Shown: in pieces, positions 1 through 8,823 of the stretch
Layout of the letters: each line of letters starts with the position of its first letter
Numbering within the stretch: position 1 is the first letter of the stretch
Assembly: GCA_016780945.1 (NCBI GenBank)
Contig: JADHKY010000005.1
Location: forward strand, 1 to 24,122
DNA from: Aquiluna sp.
Lineage (GTDB): Bacteria > Actinomycetota > Actinomycetes > Actinomycetales > Microbacteriaceae
Reading direction: 5' to 3'
Length of the DNA stretch: 24,122 bases
Translations under genes and position numbers: made by a program
Notes under the pieces: model-generated
What the model saw: only the letters and a program-made list of their open reading frames with translations
The model's database searches: none
What the model was told of the DNA's origin: nothing

Positions 1-531
1 GCAGCCATTCTTGCGATTGAGGCAGGATTCGACCCAAAGAAGGTCGAGAGAGCGCTTGAGAGTATTGAGCTGAGTGTTCCTGGACGGCTTGAAGCTGTGG
101 ATGCCGCCGGCAATGTATTCGTTGACTATGCCCACACCCCAGCAGGAGTCGCCGCGAGCGTTGAGTATTTATTGAGCACCCGAGGAGAGTTGGTTGTGGT
201 GCTCGGGGCATCGGGCAATCGCGACAAGGGTAAACGTGCCGAGATGGCGAAAGCTTGCTCAGGGGTTTCGAGGCTTTATGTGACCGATCAACATCCGCGG
301 GACGAAGACCCTGCCGCAATTAGAGCCGCGCTGATGGCCGCCGCACAAGAGGCGGGTATTGACGCCGTCGAAGTTGCAGACCCGGCCGAGGCTATCTCGC
401 AGGCAGTTGAGTATGCCGCTGGCAGAGCGGTGCTGTGGTGTGGTCCGGGAGCACTTGGTTTCAGGGAAATTGCTGGCAAAAAGGTCCCATTTGATGCTCG
501 CAAGATTGCCAGAGAGGTCGCAGGCTCATGA
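1..531 (+). CDS. murE: UDP-N-acetylmuramyl-tripeptide synthetase MurE, C-terminal part (5' truncated by window)
   Basis: MurE is a cytoplasmic ATP-dependent ligase that adds the third-position diamino acid to UDP-MurNAc-L-Ala-D-Glu. The reading frame is open from base 1 and ends in TGA at 529-531, giving the last 176 residues. Mur-ligase signatures are visible: VDYAHTP early in the fragment, then GASGNRDKGKR, which matches the family GxGGxRDxxKR pattern. The substrate loop (bases 286-300) reads DQHPR followed by DEDP, where meso-DAP enzymes have DNPR, so the identity of the added amino acid is uncertain. The stop overlaps the murF start (ATGA), placing this gene in the dcw operon. The ATP-binding and N-terminal domains lie upstream of the window. 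Family assignment is secure from the motifs and the downstream gene order; substrate choice is inference. Confidence 0.95.
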   Translation, partial: AAILAIEAGFDPKKVERALESIELSVPGRLEAVDAAGNVFVDYAHTPAGVAASVEYLLSTRGELVVVLGASGNRDKGKRAEMAKACSGVSRLYVTDQHPRDEDPAAIRAALMAAAQEAGIDAVEVADPAEAISQAVEYAAGRAVLWCGPGALGFREIAGKKVPFDARKIAREVAGS

Positions 532-1916
532 TCTCGATGTCCCTTGAAGAGATTGCAGTTGCCGTATCTGGAGAGATCTACAAAGGCAAGCCGGAGACCT
601 TGGTATCGGGTGTTTGCGACACAGATTCTAGGAAGATCGAGCCAGGAGGCATCTTTTTTGCCAAGCTCGGTGAGAGCGAGGATGGACACAAGTACCTCGT
701 AGACGCAGCGCTATCGGGTGCTTCGCTAGCAATAGTCTCAACTCCGAAGGAAGATCTCGATACCGATCAGATTGTTGTTGCTGACACCGTCGCAGCCCTT
801 AGCAAGCTCGCCGAGGCAGTGCTGAATAGGGTGCGAGCAAGCGGCCAGCTGAAGGTTGTGGGGATTACTGGCAGTAACGGCAAGACCTCGACCAAGAACA
901 TGCTTGGCGCGATTCTCGGTCCCAAGGGAAAAACAGTTGTTCCAATTGCGTCCTACAACAATGAGGTCGGATTACCGCTCACTGTGCTGCGGATTGAACA
1001 GGACACCAAGTTCCTGGTGCTAGAACTTGGGGCAGCAGGTTTGGGGTCTATTGCAAAGCTAGCAAGCTGGACAAAGCCCGACATCGGTGTGCAGCTGAAG
1101 GTGGGGATGGCCCATGCGGGTGAGTTTGGCGGTATCGAGGTCACCGAGAAGATAAAGGCGGAGATGATGCCATTTATCCAATCCACCGCCATTTTGAACT
1201 TCGACGACGCCCGAGTAAGAGGCTTTGAGTTTGCGGGTAAGCGGGTTGGCTTTGGTTTTAGCGAGGATGCGCAGGTAAGGATATTGAGCACTCAGCTGAC
1301 GCTAGAGGGCACCAAAGTTGTGATCAGCATCGAGGGAGCCGACCCGATAGCGGTCCAGCTCAAGATTCTTGGTGAGCACCACGCAATGAATTTTGCTGCC
1401 GCACTTGCGACCGCAATGGAGCTTGGAGTCTCGCTTAAAGAGGCCGCTGAGGCTGTTTCGAAGCTAGATGCTCCAGAGCGTTGGCGAATGCAGCTTCTTC
1501 AGAGTCCCGATGGCTTCTCTGTGATTAACGATGCTTACAACGCCTCGCCAGACTCAATGCGCTCCGCACTTCAATCCCTGGCTGTTTTGGGCAGGCAGGG
1601 AAACCGCACGGTGGCAGTTCTTGGCTACATGGCTGAGCTGGGGGAGTACGCCGCGATAGAGCACGATGCCATCGGAAGGCTTGTGGTCAGACTCAATATC
1701 GACCAGCTGTTCGTCATTGGGGAAGAGGCGAAACTGATTCACATGGGGGCCATGCAGGAGGGCAGCTGGGATGGCGAGAGTCAATTCATCGAGTCGATTA
1801 GCACAGCTTTTGAGGCTATCCGTGAAAAGCTATTGCCTGGCGACGTGGTGTTGGTGAAATCGAGTAACGTCTCTGGGCTTAGGTTCCTCGGTGATGATTT
1901 GGCGGGTGTGAAGTGA
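528..1916 (+). CDS. murF: UDP-N-acetylmuramoyl-tripeptide--D-alanyl-D-alanine ligase MurF
   Basis: MurF adds D-Ala-D-Ala to the UDP-MurNAc-tripeptide, the last cytoplasmic step of peptidoglycan precursor synthesis. The 462-residue product has the usual family length. The P-loop GSNGKTS is at residues 115-121, the SYNNEVG block follows it, and the C-terminal ligase domain carries NDAYNASPDSM. The ATG at 528 overlaps the murE stop by four bases, and GAGAGG at 512-517 serves as ribosome binding site. A second in-frame ATG at 537 (residue 4) is also possible and would change little. The stop overlaps the GTG of mraY in the same manner, so murE, murF and mraY are probably translationally coupled. 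No unusual residues were seen. Confidence 0.97.
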   Translation: MISMSLEEIAVAVSGEIYKGKPETLVSGVCDTDSRKIEPGGIFFAKLGESEDGHKYLVDAALSGASLAIVSTPKEDLDTDQIVVADTVAALSKLAEAVLNRVRASGQLKVVGITGSNGKTSTKNMLGAILGPKGKTVVPIASYNNEVGLPLTVLRIEQDTKFLVLELGAAGLGSIAKLASWTKPDIGVQLKVGMAHAGEFGGIEVTEKIKAEMMPFIQSTAILNFDDARVRGFEFAGKRVGFGFSEDAQVRILSTQLTLEGTKVVISIEGADPIAVQLKILGEHHAMNFAAALATAMELGVSLKEAAEAVSKLDAPERWRMQLLQSPDGFSVINDAYNASPDSMRSALQSLAVLGRQGNRTVAVLGYMAELGEYAAIEHDAIGRLVVRLNIDQLFVIGEEAKLIHMGAMQEGSWDGESQFIESISTAFEAIREKLLPGDVVLVKSSNVSGLRFLGDDLAGVK

Positions 1917-3016
1917 GAGCGCTACTAGCCGCCGGCGGCATTTCACTATTTATCTCGCTTTTTGCGACTCCCGCATTCATTCAACTTTTTAAGAAGCTTC
2001 AGTGGGGGCAGTTCATCAGAGACGATGGACCGCAGACCCACCACATCAAGCGTGGAACTCCGACCATGGGTGGTTTGGTTATTCTCGCCGCCGCAATCGT
2101 TGGCTACTTCGTTGCCAAGCTGGTAAACGGCGAGACTCCTTCGGCCTCAGCGTTGCTTGTGCTATTTATGATGACCGGGCTGGGTCTGGTTGGGTTTGTG
2201 GATGACCTGTTGAAAGTCCGCAACCAGCGATCGCTTGGCCTGAGCGGCTGGGCCAAGATCGCAGGTCAGGGCACGGTAGCCATAGCCTTTGCCGTTTTAG
2301 CGCTGCAATTCCCCGATGACCGCGGGCTGACTCCTGCCAGCACCAACATTTCTTTGTTTAGGGACTTGCCCTTTGACCTGTTTTTCTGGGGTCCGATAGT
2401 TGGTATGGGGCTTTTTGTGCTGTGGGTGTTCCTGCTTGTTGCCTCTAGTTCGAACGGCGTCAACATTGCAGACGGGCTGGATGGCCTGGCATCGGGGTCG
2501 GCAATCTTTGCCATCGGTGCCTATGTAATCATCGGCTTTTGGCAGTTCAACCAGTCGTGTCGGACGGCTGTTGAAAACATTGCGGCCTGCTATGAAGTGA
2601 GAGATCCTCTGGATGTTGCGGTTGTTGCCGCAGCAATAGTGGGAGCCTGCGTGGGCTTTTTGTGGTGGAACACCTCTCCAGCTCAGCTCTTCATGGGCGA
2701 CACCGGCTCGCTTGGCCTAGGTGGCGCGCTTGCCGCTCTCGCCGTAGTGAGTAGAACCGAGCTGCTACTGATTCTTATCGGCGGAATCTTCGTTATTGTG
2801 ACCGGGTCAGTGGTAATCCAACGGACCTACTTCAAGCTCACTAAGAAGATCTACGGCAAGGGTCGCAGGGTCTTTCGGATGTCACCGCTGCACCACCACT
2901 TCGAGCTCAAGGGCTGGGCTGAGATCACCATCGTCGTGAGGTTCTGGATCATCGCCGCACTCTGCGTTGCAGCCGGAGTCGGACTGTTCTATGTGGAGTG
3001 GATTTACGGACTATGA
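1913..3016 (+). CDS. mraY: Phospho-N-acetylmuramoyl-pentapeptide transferase MraY
   Basis: MraY is an integral membrane enzyme that transfers phospho-MurNAc-pentapeptide to undecaprenyl phosphate, making lipid I. The product has 367 residues with about ten hydrophobic segments, the normal size. Diagnostic motifs are HHIKRGTPTMGG (residues 43-54), the catalytic DD pair at 97-98 in GFVDDLLK, NIADGLDGLASG (184-195), MGDTGS (261-266) and the HHH loop at 327-329. The start is GTG at 1913, overlapping the murF TGA (GTGA). The stop at 3014-3016 overlaps the ATG of murD. A hydrophilic insertion around residues 211-232 contains two cysteines (C216, C226), which could face the outside; this is not a known functional feature. 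Confidence 0.97.
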   Translation: MRALLAAGGISLFISLFATPAFIQLFKKLQWGQFIRDDGPQTHHIKRGTPTMGGLVILAAAIVGYFVAKLVNGETPSASALLVLFMMTGLGLVGFVDDLLKVRNQRSLGLSGWAKIAGQGTVAIAFAVLALQFPDDRGLTPASTNISLFRDLPFDLFFWGPIVGMGLFVLWVFLLVASSSNGVNIADGLDGLASGSAIFAIGAYVIIGFWQFNQSCRTAVENIAACYEVRDPLDVAVVAAAIVGACVGFLWWNTSPAQLFMGDTGSLGLGGALAALAVVSRTELLLILIGGIFVIVTGSVVIQRTYFKLTKKIYGKGRRVFRMSPLHHHFELKGWAEITIVVRFWIIAALCVAAGVGLFYVEWIYGL

Positions 3017-4449
3017 GCCTTCCAACCTCTTGGCACGGGGACTGGTCGCAGCTTACAGCTGTAGTTCTAGGCCTGGGTAAGTCAGGTTTTAGCGCTCTTG
3101 ACACCCTCGTCGAACTTGGTGTTGAGGCTTTGGCAGTGGGTGAGGCGGCCGATGAGCGGCTTGTCGACCTTGCCGAGGTGATCGGCTCAAAGTTCATTGT
3201 CGATGACTCTCCAAAGGTCCTAGATGAACTTGGCTTCACCCCCGATTTTGCTGTGGTGTCACCTGGTTTTGCCCCCTCGCATCCGCTGGTACGCGAGCTT
3301 GAAAGTCGAAAAGTTCAGCTAATTTCGGACATTGACCTTGCCTACAGGCTTCGGGACAAGACCCCGAGGGTCGCAAAGTGGATCGTGGTGACCGGGACAA
3401 ACGGCAAAACCACGACATGCGAGCTCACAGCAGCGATGTTGGCAGCCGAAGGACACAGAGCCGTTGCCTGCGGCAACATTGGAAACCCAATTCTGGATGC
3501 GATTAGAGACCCCGAAGGCTTTGATTTCTTGGTGGTGGAGCTATCTAGCTTCCAGCTTCACTACCTTGGAGAGATTCACCCCCTTGCCAGCGCCTTTTTG
3601 AACCTGGCAGAAGATCACCTCGACTGGCATGGGGATATGCAGAGCTACTTCGAGGCAAAGAGCAAGATCTACCTCGGCACCGAGGTCGCCATTGTCTTCA
3701 ACGAGCAGGACCCCAAGACTTTGGAAGCTGCCCAGCAGGCCGATGTTCTAGAGGGCTGCAGGGCAATCGCGTTTTCTCTTTTCACACCCCAGAAGTCTGC
3801 GGTTGGCTTTGTTGAGGACATTTTGGTGGACAGGGCTTTCTTGGCAAACCGTGCTGAAGAGGCGCTCGAGATAGCCACTGAGTCAGAGCTTTCCCAGATA
3901 GGACCGGTTAGTGACCAACTCAGGGCCAACGTTGCAGCGGCCACAGCACTTGCCCGCGCTGCGGCTGTGCCTCCACAGTCCATCAGGCGGGCAATCACAA
4001 GCTTCAAGCTTTCGCCGCATCGCAATCAACTCGTGGCCGAAATTGATGGAGTGCTCTTTGTGAATGACTCCAAGGCAACCAACGCTCATGCCGCAAACAG
4101 CTCACTTTCCGCCTACGATTCGGTGGTCTGGATAGTTGGGGGACTGTTCAAGGGTGTGGACCCCGCAGAGCTCATCAAAAAGCACGGCACAAGGCTCAGA
4201 GCCGCTGTTTTGATTGGTAGCGAGACAGAGCAACTCGCGAAGCTTTTCTTCGAGCTATTGCCGGGCACTGCAATTAGTGTCATTTCAGGTGATTCTGTGA
4301 TGAGAGATGCCGTTTTGGCCGCACAAACTCTGGCTGAGCCAGGGGATACCGTGCTGTTGGCGCCAGCGGCTGCATCGATGGACCAATTTAGGGACTATGC
4401 CGACCGGGGTGAGCGCTTCGTAAGGGCTGTTGGGGAGCTAGGCGCATGA
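3013..4449 (+). CDS. murD: UDP-N-acetylmuramoylalanine--D-glutamate ligase MurD
   Basis: MurD adds D-glutamate to UDP-MurNAc-L-alanine in the cytoplasm. With the ATG at 3013 it has 478 residues. The N-terminal Rossmann-like domain shows VLGLGKSG (residues 18-25). The ATP loop GTNGKTTT is at 128-135, and the C-terminal domain carries NDSKATNAHA and a VWIVGG strand. I chose 3013 because it overlaps the mraY stop (ATGA), as at the other junctions in this cluster, and the protein then begins just before the first beta strand. A GTG at 2998 in the same frame would add five residues but has no better ribosome binding site. The last four bases overlap the ftsW start. Confidence 0.95.
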   Translation: MSLPTSWHGDWSQLTAVVLGLGKSGFSALDTLVELGVEALAVGEAADERLVDLAEVIGSKFIVDDSPKVLDELGFTPDFAVVSPGFAPSHPLVRELESRKVQLISDIDLAYRLRDKTPRVAKWIVVTGTNGKTTTCELTAAMLAAEGHRAVACGNIGNPILDAIRDPEGFDFLVVELSSFQLHYLGEIHPLASAFLNLAEDHLDWHGDMQSYFEAKSKIYLGTEVAIVFNEQDPKTLEAAQQADVLEGCRAIAFSLFTPQKSAVGFVEDILVDRAFLANRAEEALEIATESELSQIGPVSDQLRANVAAATALARAAAVPPQSIRRAITSFKLSPHRNQLVAEIDGVLFVNDSKATNAHAANSSLSAYDSVVWIVGGLFKGVDPAELIKKHGTRLRAAVLIGSETEQLAKLFFELLPGTAISVISGDSVMRDAVLAAQTLAEPGDTVLLAPAAASMDQFRDYADRGERFVRAVGELGA

Positions 4450-5597
4450 GCCAGGTAGTGGAGTCCCTGAGACCTAAGTTCCGGGCGCAGTCCCGGCAGG
4501 GGTTACTTCTGCTTGGCCTAAGTCTCCTCACCGCGGGCCTTGGCCTTGCAATGGTTGCCTCAGCATCTGCGATCGATAGCTTCAAGCAGACCGATAGCGC
4601 GGCAACAATGTTTCTCAGACAAGGTGCCTTTGCAATTGTCGGGCTGGTCGTGCTTGTGATTGCCAGCAATCTGCCGATGGGCTTCTATCGGAGACTTAGC
4701 ATGCCGATTCTCCTTGGTGCTCTGGGGCTTCAGGTCGCGACCGTGCTCTTTGGCGCAGACATCAATGGAAACCGAAACTGGCTTGATCTTGGCTTTGTCT
4801 CCATTCAACCCTCGGAGCTTCTGAAGCTTGCGCTGATCATCGCTCTTGCCCAGGTATTTGCCCAGCTGGGTTCAAACGAGGAGCGCAATAGGCAACTTTG
4901 GACCTGGGCCTTTTTGCTCTCAGCGGCTTCACTGGTTCTGGTCGCAATCATGGGTCGAGACCTTGGCACAGGCGTAGTCATGGCGGTCTTACTAATGGGC
5001 ATGTTCCTCTTTGCCGGGATGCGCTGGCATACCTGGTTGCTGATTGCGGTCGCGGGTGCGGCCTCTGCTGCGGCCCTGATCATGTACTCGCCATCTCGGA
5101 GGATTCGCTTCGAGGCCTGGCTCAATCCTGAGGGCGCAGATCCGATGGGTGTGCGCTGGCAGTTTGAGCACGGCACCTGGGCACTGGCCTCGGGAGGCAT
5201 CTTCGGCACCGGTCTTGGGCGCTCGAAGCTCAAGTGGAGCTGGATCCCCGAGGTTGAGAACGACTTTATTTTTGCTGTCATAGGCGAGGAGCTGGGTCTG
5301 GTTGGCGCAGGTGCAGTAATCCTCTTGTTCTTTGCCATTGGGCTGGTGCTCTTTGCGATAGTTAGGTTGCAGACCGACACCTTCAACCGGAACGTAGTTG
5401 TTGGAGTTATGTTCTGGATCGTGATGCAGGCCTTTATCAACATTGGAGTTGTGTTGGGACTGTTCCCAGTGCTTGGAGTGCCGCTGCCACTGATCTCGGC
5501 AGGTGGATCATCGCTTATTGCGACCATGTTGGCCATCGGTGTCGTGCTCGCGGCAGAGCGCGACCGCATGAGCCACCTCGGTCGCAGGAGGAGCTAG
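4446..5597 (+). CDS. ftsW: Septal peptidoglycan glycosyltransferase FtsW (SEDS family)
   Basis: FtsW polymerises lipid II into glycan strands at the division septum, working with a class B PBP (FtsI), which would be encoded upstream of the window. The 383-residue protein has about ten membrane segments. SEDS signatures are NGNRNWLDLG and QPSELLKLA (residues 107-129), GRDLGTG (170-176), PEVENDFIFAVIGEE (269-282, with the presumed catalytic Asp at 273) and the C-terminal PLPLISAGGSS (346-356). The ATG overlaps the murD stop (ATGA). The C-terminus ends soon after the last helix with HLGRRRS, so there is only a short basic tail. RodA is the main alternative, but the position between murD and murG identifies it as FtsW. 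Confidence 0.95.
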   Translation: MSQVVESLRPKFRAQSRQGLLLLGLSLLTAGLGLAMVASASAIDSFKQTDSAATMFLRQGAFAIVGLVVLVIASNLPMGFYRRLSMPILLGALGLQVATVLFGADINGNRNWLDLGFVSIQPSELLKLALIIALAQVFAQLGSNEERNRQLWTWAFLLSAASLVLVAIMGRDLGTGVVMAVLLMGMFLFAGMRWHTWLLIAVAGAASAAALIMYSPSRRIRFEAWLNPEGADPMGVRWQFEHGTWALASGGIFGTGLGRSKLKWSWIPEVENDFIFAVIGEELGLVGAGAVILLFFAIGLVLFAIVRLQTDTFNRNVVVGVMFWIVMQAFINIGVVLGLFPVLGVPLPLISAGGSSLIATMLAIGVVLAAERDRMSHLGRRRS

Positions 5598-6674
5598 GTG
5601 AGGTTTCTGCTCGCAGGCGGCGGGACAGGAGGCCACGTAAACCCGCTGCTGGCTCTCGCGGAGTTACTTCGAAGTGAGGGGCACGAGGTAGTGGCCCTTG
5701 GAACCGAGGAGGGACTGGAGAAAAGGCTCGTCCCTGAGCGCGACTTTGAGCTTGTGACTATCCCCAGGTTGCCCCTTCCCAGGCGGCTTTCACCCAAGAT
5801 ACTTAGCTTTCCCTTCAGGCTCCTGGCATCCTCACTCACTGTGCGGTCACTGATTAGAAGCCGGAACATAAATGCTGTGGTGGGTTTTGGTGGCTACGCC
5901 TCCGCACCTGCCTACCTAGGTTCATGGTTTGCAAAGGTGCCTCTTGTAATTCACGAGGCAAATGCGATTGCGGGCTTTGCAAATCGTCTGGGGGCCAGAT
6001 TTACCAAACACCGTGCCATCGCTTTTGCAAACTCCAATCTCTCAGGCGGCACCCTGACCGGGATGCCCATTCGCAAGGAGCTTGTTGAGGGAGCGCTGAA
6101 CTATGACAGCGGTCAGGCACGAGTGGAACTCGGTCTTGACCCGCTGCGCCCAACCCTTTTGGTTACAGGCGGCTCCCAGGGCGCAAGAAGTATCAACGAG
6201 GCCGTGATTGCAGCTCTGCCAGATCTCAATAACGCAGGTATTCAAGTGCTTCACATTGTTGGCGAAAAAGCAGGTCTTGACGAGCTCAACACCCCCGGTT
6301 ACCTGAGACTTGCATACTGCGACCGCATGGATGCGGCTATTGCGGCCAGCGACCTAGCGATTTCGAGGGCAGGGGCCTCGACCGTGAGCGAATTTGCAGC
6401 GGCCGGCTTGCCCGCAGTTCTCGTGCCCTACCCGGTGGGTAACGGTGAGCAGCGTCACAATGCCGCCTCCGTCATTGCTGCCGGTGGTGCAGAGTTGTGC
6501 GAAGACAGTGCCTTCAACGCCGAATTCATCGCCGAGCGGGTCATTCCAATCCTCAGCCACAAGGCGACCCTCAAGAAGATGTCGGATGCGGCCAGGTCAA
6601 CCGGAATCCGCGATGCCGCAGAGCGGCTGCGCGACATGCTGTATGCGGCAGTGGATACTGGTAGCGATGATTAA
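5598..6674 (+). CDS. murG: UDP-GlcNAc--undecaprenyl-PP-MurNAc-pentapeptide GlcNAc transferase MurG
   Basis: MurG is a GT-B glycosyltransferase on the inner face of the membrane that converts lipid I to lipid II. The 358-residue product starts with GTG at 5598, directly after the ftsW TAG, with AGGAGGAG at 5586-5593 as ribosome binding site. GGGTGGHVNP at residues 7-16 is the first G-loop of the family, GGSQGARSINE is the second, and SRAGASTVSEFAAAG with the following PYP forms the UDP-GlcNAc pocket. The C-terminus overlaps the first eight bases of murC. Length and motifs are normal for the family. Confidence 0.97.
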   Translation: MRFLLAGGGTGGHVNPLLALAELLRSEGHEVVALGTEEGLEKRLVPERDFELVTIPRLPLPRRLSPKILSFPFRLLASSLTVRSLIRSRNINAVVGFGGYASAPAYLGSWFAKVPLVIHEANAIAGFANRLGARFTKHRAIAFANSNLSGGTLTGMPIRKELVEGALNYDSGQARVELGLDPLRPTLLVTGGSQGARSINEAVIAALPDLNNAGIQVLHIVGEKAGLDELNTPGYLRLAYCDRMDAAIAASDLAISRAGASTVSEFAAAGLPAVLVPYPVGNGEQRHNAASVIAAGGAELCEDSAFNAEFIAERVIPILSHKATLKKMSDAARSTGIRDAAERLRDMLYAAVDTGSDD

Positions 6675-8055
6675 GCCCGACTACAGCCAAGAAGTGCCCA
6701 GCGACCTCGGAAAGGTCCATTTTGTGGGCATTGGCGGGTCAGGGATGTCGGGAATTGCAAGGCTGCTAATCGGCATGGGACACACAGTTACCGGTTCCGA
6801 TGTCAGGGAGAGCGCCAATATCGCAGCTCTCAGAGAACTCGGCGCAAAGATCACCATCGGCCACGATGCCAAGAACTTAGAAAATCCCGACACTGTCGTG
6901 GTAACAAGTGCGCTTTGGCCCACCAATCCTGAATACTTGCTGGCTCAACAACTTGGGATTCCTGTGCTGCACCGCTCAGCACTATTGGCTCATCTTGCGT
7001 CAAAGGGCTCTTTGATTGCGGTCGCAGGTGCTCACGGTAAGACCACCTCCACCGGGATGGTCGTCACAGGCCTAAATCGACTCGGTGCCGACCCCAGCTT
7101 CGTCAATGGCGGCGTGATTCAGGAGTACGACTCCTCTGCCGGTTTTGGCTCGGGAGAGCACTTTGTGATTGAAGCTGACGAATCCGACAGCTCCTTTTTG
7201 CACTACGACACCGATGTTGCGGTAATCACGAACGTGGACCCAGACCACCTCGATCATTACGGCTCGCTCGAGGCCTTTCAGGCCGAGTTTGCCAAGTTCG
7301 CAGACTTAGCTTCAAAGCTTGTTGTGATTTCCAGCGATGATGCCGGAGCGGTTGCAGTCAGAAAACTCTTGAAGCACTCACGAATTCTTAGCTTTGGTGA
7401 GGCTGAGGATGCGGATTTCAGGGTCTCAGACGTTGACGCCTCTGGCCCCGAGGTGAGCTTTGAGCTGAATCATGGCGGCAAGCAAGTCTCGATGCGACTT
7501 AGGATTCCCGGTCACCACAACGCCCTAAATGCAGCGGGAGCCGTGGCGACGCTCACAGGTCTAGGTTTCGACTTTGCCGAAGCGGCTACTGCGGTAGCGC
7601 ACTTTGGCGGCACTGTGCGCAGGTTTGAGCTTCACGGCGAGCGTCGAGGGGTGAAGGTCTATGACGATTTTGCCCACCACCCAACCGAGGTGGCTGCGGC
7701 GCTGAAGGCTGCGAGGGCTGTAGTTGGTGAGGGCAGGCTCATCACGGTGTTCCAACCCCACCTTTTTAGCCGCACCAGGCTTTTTTCGAAGGAGTTTGCC
7801 GAGGTCCTCATGCTCTCTGATGAGGCCGTTGTAACGGATATCTATGCCGCCCGTGAAGACCCCGAACCTGGTGTGACCGCGGAGCTCATCACTAGTAAGT
7901 GCGAGCGCCAAAAGAACACTCATCTGGTGCCTAACTGGGACGATGTTCCAGCTGCCGCTGCGGCACTGGCGCAGCCGGGGGACTTCATAATCACCATGGG
8001 CTGCGGGGATATCAACCGCATGGTTCCAGATCTGCTAAACGCCCTGGAGCGCTAG
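6667..8055 (+). CDS. murC: UDP-N-acetylmuramate--L-alanine ligase MurC
   Basis: MurC adds L-alanine to UDP-MurNAc, the first peptide-stem step. From the ATG at 6667 the product has 462 residues, as expected. GIGGSGMSGIA at residues 21-31 binds the UDP substrate, GAHGKTTS at 121-128 is the ATP loop, EADESDSSF and NVDPDHLDHY belong to the central domain, and DDFAHHPTEV and FQPHLFSRT to the C-terminal domain. The frame stays open another 91 codons upstream, but that part lies inside murG and has no MurC character. The true start overlaps the murG TAA by eight bases (ATGATTAA). The stop TAG abuts the ftsQ TTG. Confidence 0.97.
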   Translation: MIKPDYSQEVPSDLGKVHFVGIGGSGMSGIARLLIGMGHTVTGSDVRESANIAALRELGAKITIGHDAKNLENPDTVVVTSALWPTNPEYLLAQQLGIPVLHRSALLAHLASKGSLIAVAGAHGKTTSTGMVVTGLNRLGADPSFVNGGVIQEYDSSAGFGSGEHFVIEADESDSSFLHYDTDVAVITNVDPDHLDHYGSLEAFQAEFAKFADLASKLVVISSDDAGAVAVRKLLKHSRILSFGEAEDADFRVSDVDASGPEVSFELNHGGKQVSMRLRIPGHHNALNAAGAVATLTGLGFDFAEAATAVAHFGGTVRRFELHGERRGVKVYDDFAHHPTEVAAALKAARAVVGEGRLITVFQPHLFSRTRLFSKEFAEVLMLSDEAVVTDIYAAREDPEPGVTAELITSKCERQKNTHLVPNWDDVPAAAAALAQPGDFIITMGCGDINRMVPDLLNALER

Positions 8056-8823
8056 TTGGGGCGCAGTGACAGGGAGCTTCTCAAGACTGAGAAGAAAAGA
8101 CTCAAGAAGCAAAAGCCCAAGCGCACAGGCGCTGGCCCCTTCACCATCTGGGCCCGGATTCTTCTGATTGTGACTCCGCTGACTCTCGGTTCTCTGGTGG
8201 CGGCGAGCTTTCTTACTCCGCTATTTGCTATTGAACGCATCAGCGTGAGCGGCAATGAACGTATTGAAACCGCCCAGGTAACCTCAGCGCTAAGCGAGCT
8301 AGAGGGCAGGCCTCTGACGACCGTCTCCGCGGCCGAGCTGGCAACACTGCTGGGAGATATTTCGCTAATCGAGACCTTCACATTCACTGCCGAACCACCA
8401 AATACCTTGCGGGTCAAGATTCGCGAGCGGCAGCCGCTTTTGGTGCTCTTCCGTGATGGCCAGAACTGGCTTTATGACGCAGCTGGGGTCAAGATCGAAC
8501 CCACCGAGGTGCTCGGAGAGCACCCGTACTTGGTTTTCCAAGGCAATCCTGCCGAAGACTCCCGTTATAAGTACGCTGTCGAGCTGCTGCTCTCGCTTCC
8601 GCTTGAGACCTACAGAGACGTTTTCTCGGTGGAGGTTAGTGAACAGCTCACCAGCAAGCTCACCTTGAAAGAGCGGGATATCACGGTGATCTGGGGCGCC
8701 AATGACGAGGCGCTTTTGAAGGCCGAGGTCCTTGATGCATTGATTGCAAACGGGGTCGAGGACTCGGTGACGATAGATGTCTCGTCGCCTAACTCTCCCG
8801 TGGTCAGATACAGCGACTACTAG
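8056..8823 (+). CDS. ftsQ: Cell division protein FtsQ/DivIB
   Basis: FtsQ is a bitopic divisome protein that links FtsW/FtsI activity to septation. The 255-residue product has a lysine-rich cytoplasmic tail (residues 1-24), one membrane segment at about 30-53, a POTRA-like domain starting at FAIERISVSGNERIE (about 57-126) and then the beta domain. The start appears to be TTG at 8056, immediately after the murC stop; GGAG at 8045-8048 sits at a workable distance. A TTG start would favour low expression coupled to murC. Sequence conservation in this family is low, so the call rests on topology, the POTRA pattern and position between murC and ftsZ. There is no ftsA, as is normal in actinobacteria. 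Confidence 0.92.
   Translation: MGRSDRELLKTEKKRLKKQKPKRTGAGPFTIWARILLIVTPLTLGSLVAASFLTPLFAIERISVSGNERIETAQVTSALSELEGRPLTTVSAAELATLLGDISLIETFTFTAEPPNTLRVKIRERQPLLVLFRDGQNWLYDAAGVKIEPTEVLGEHPYLVFQGNPAEDSRYKYAVELLLSLPLETYRDVFSVEVSEQLTSKLTLKERDITVIWGANDEALLKAEVLDALIANGVEDSVTIDVSSPNSPVVRYSDY

Noticed and set aside
4805..5569. A 254-codon open frame on the - strand inside ftsW
   Set aside because: It is antisense to a well-conserved SEDS gene, has no recognisable domain, and its Ser/Thr/Pro/Ile-rich composition is that of a mirrored membrane-protein frame.
6394..6666. Upstream extension of the murC frame by 91 codons
   Set aside because: It lies entirely inside murG, encodes a Pro/Ser/Cys-rich sequence unlike MurC, and the ATG at 6667 gives the normal N-terminus.
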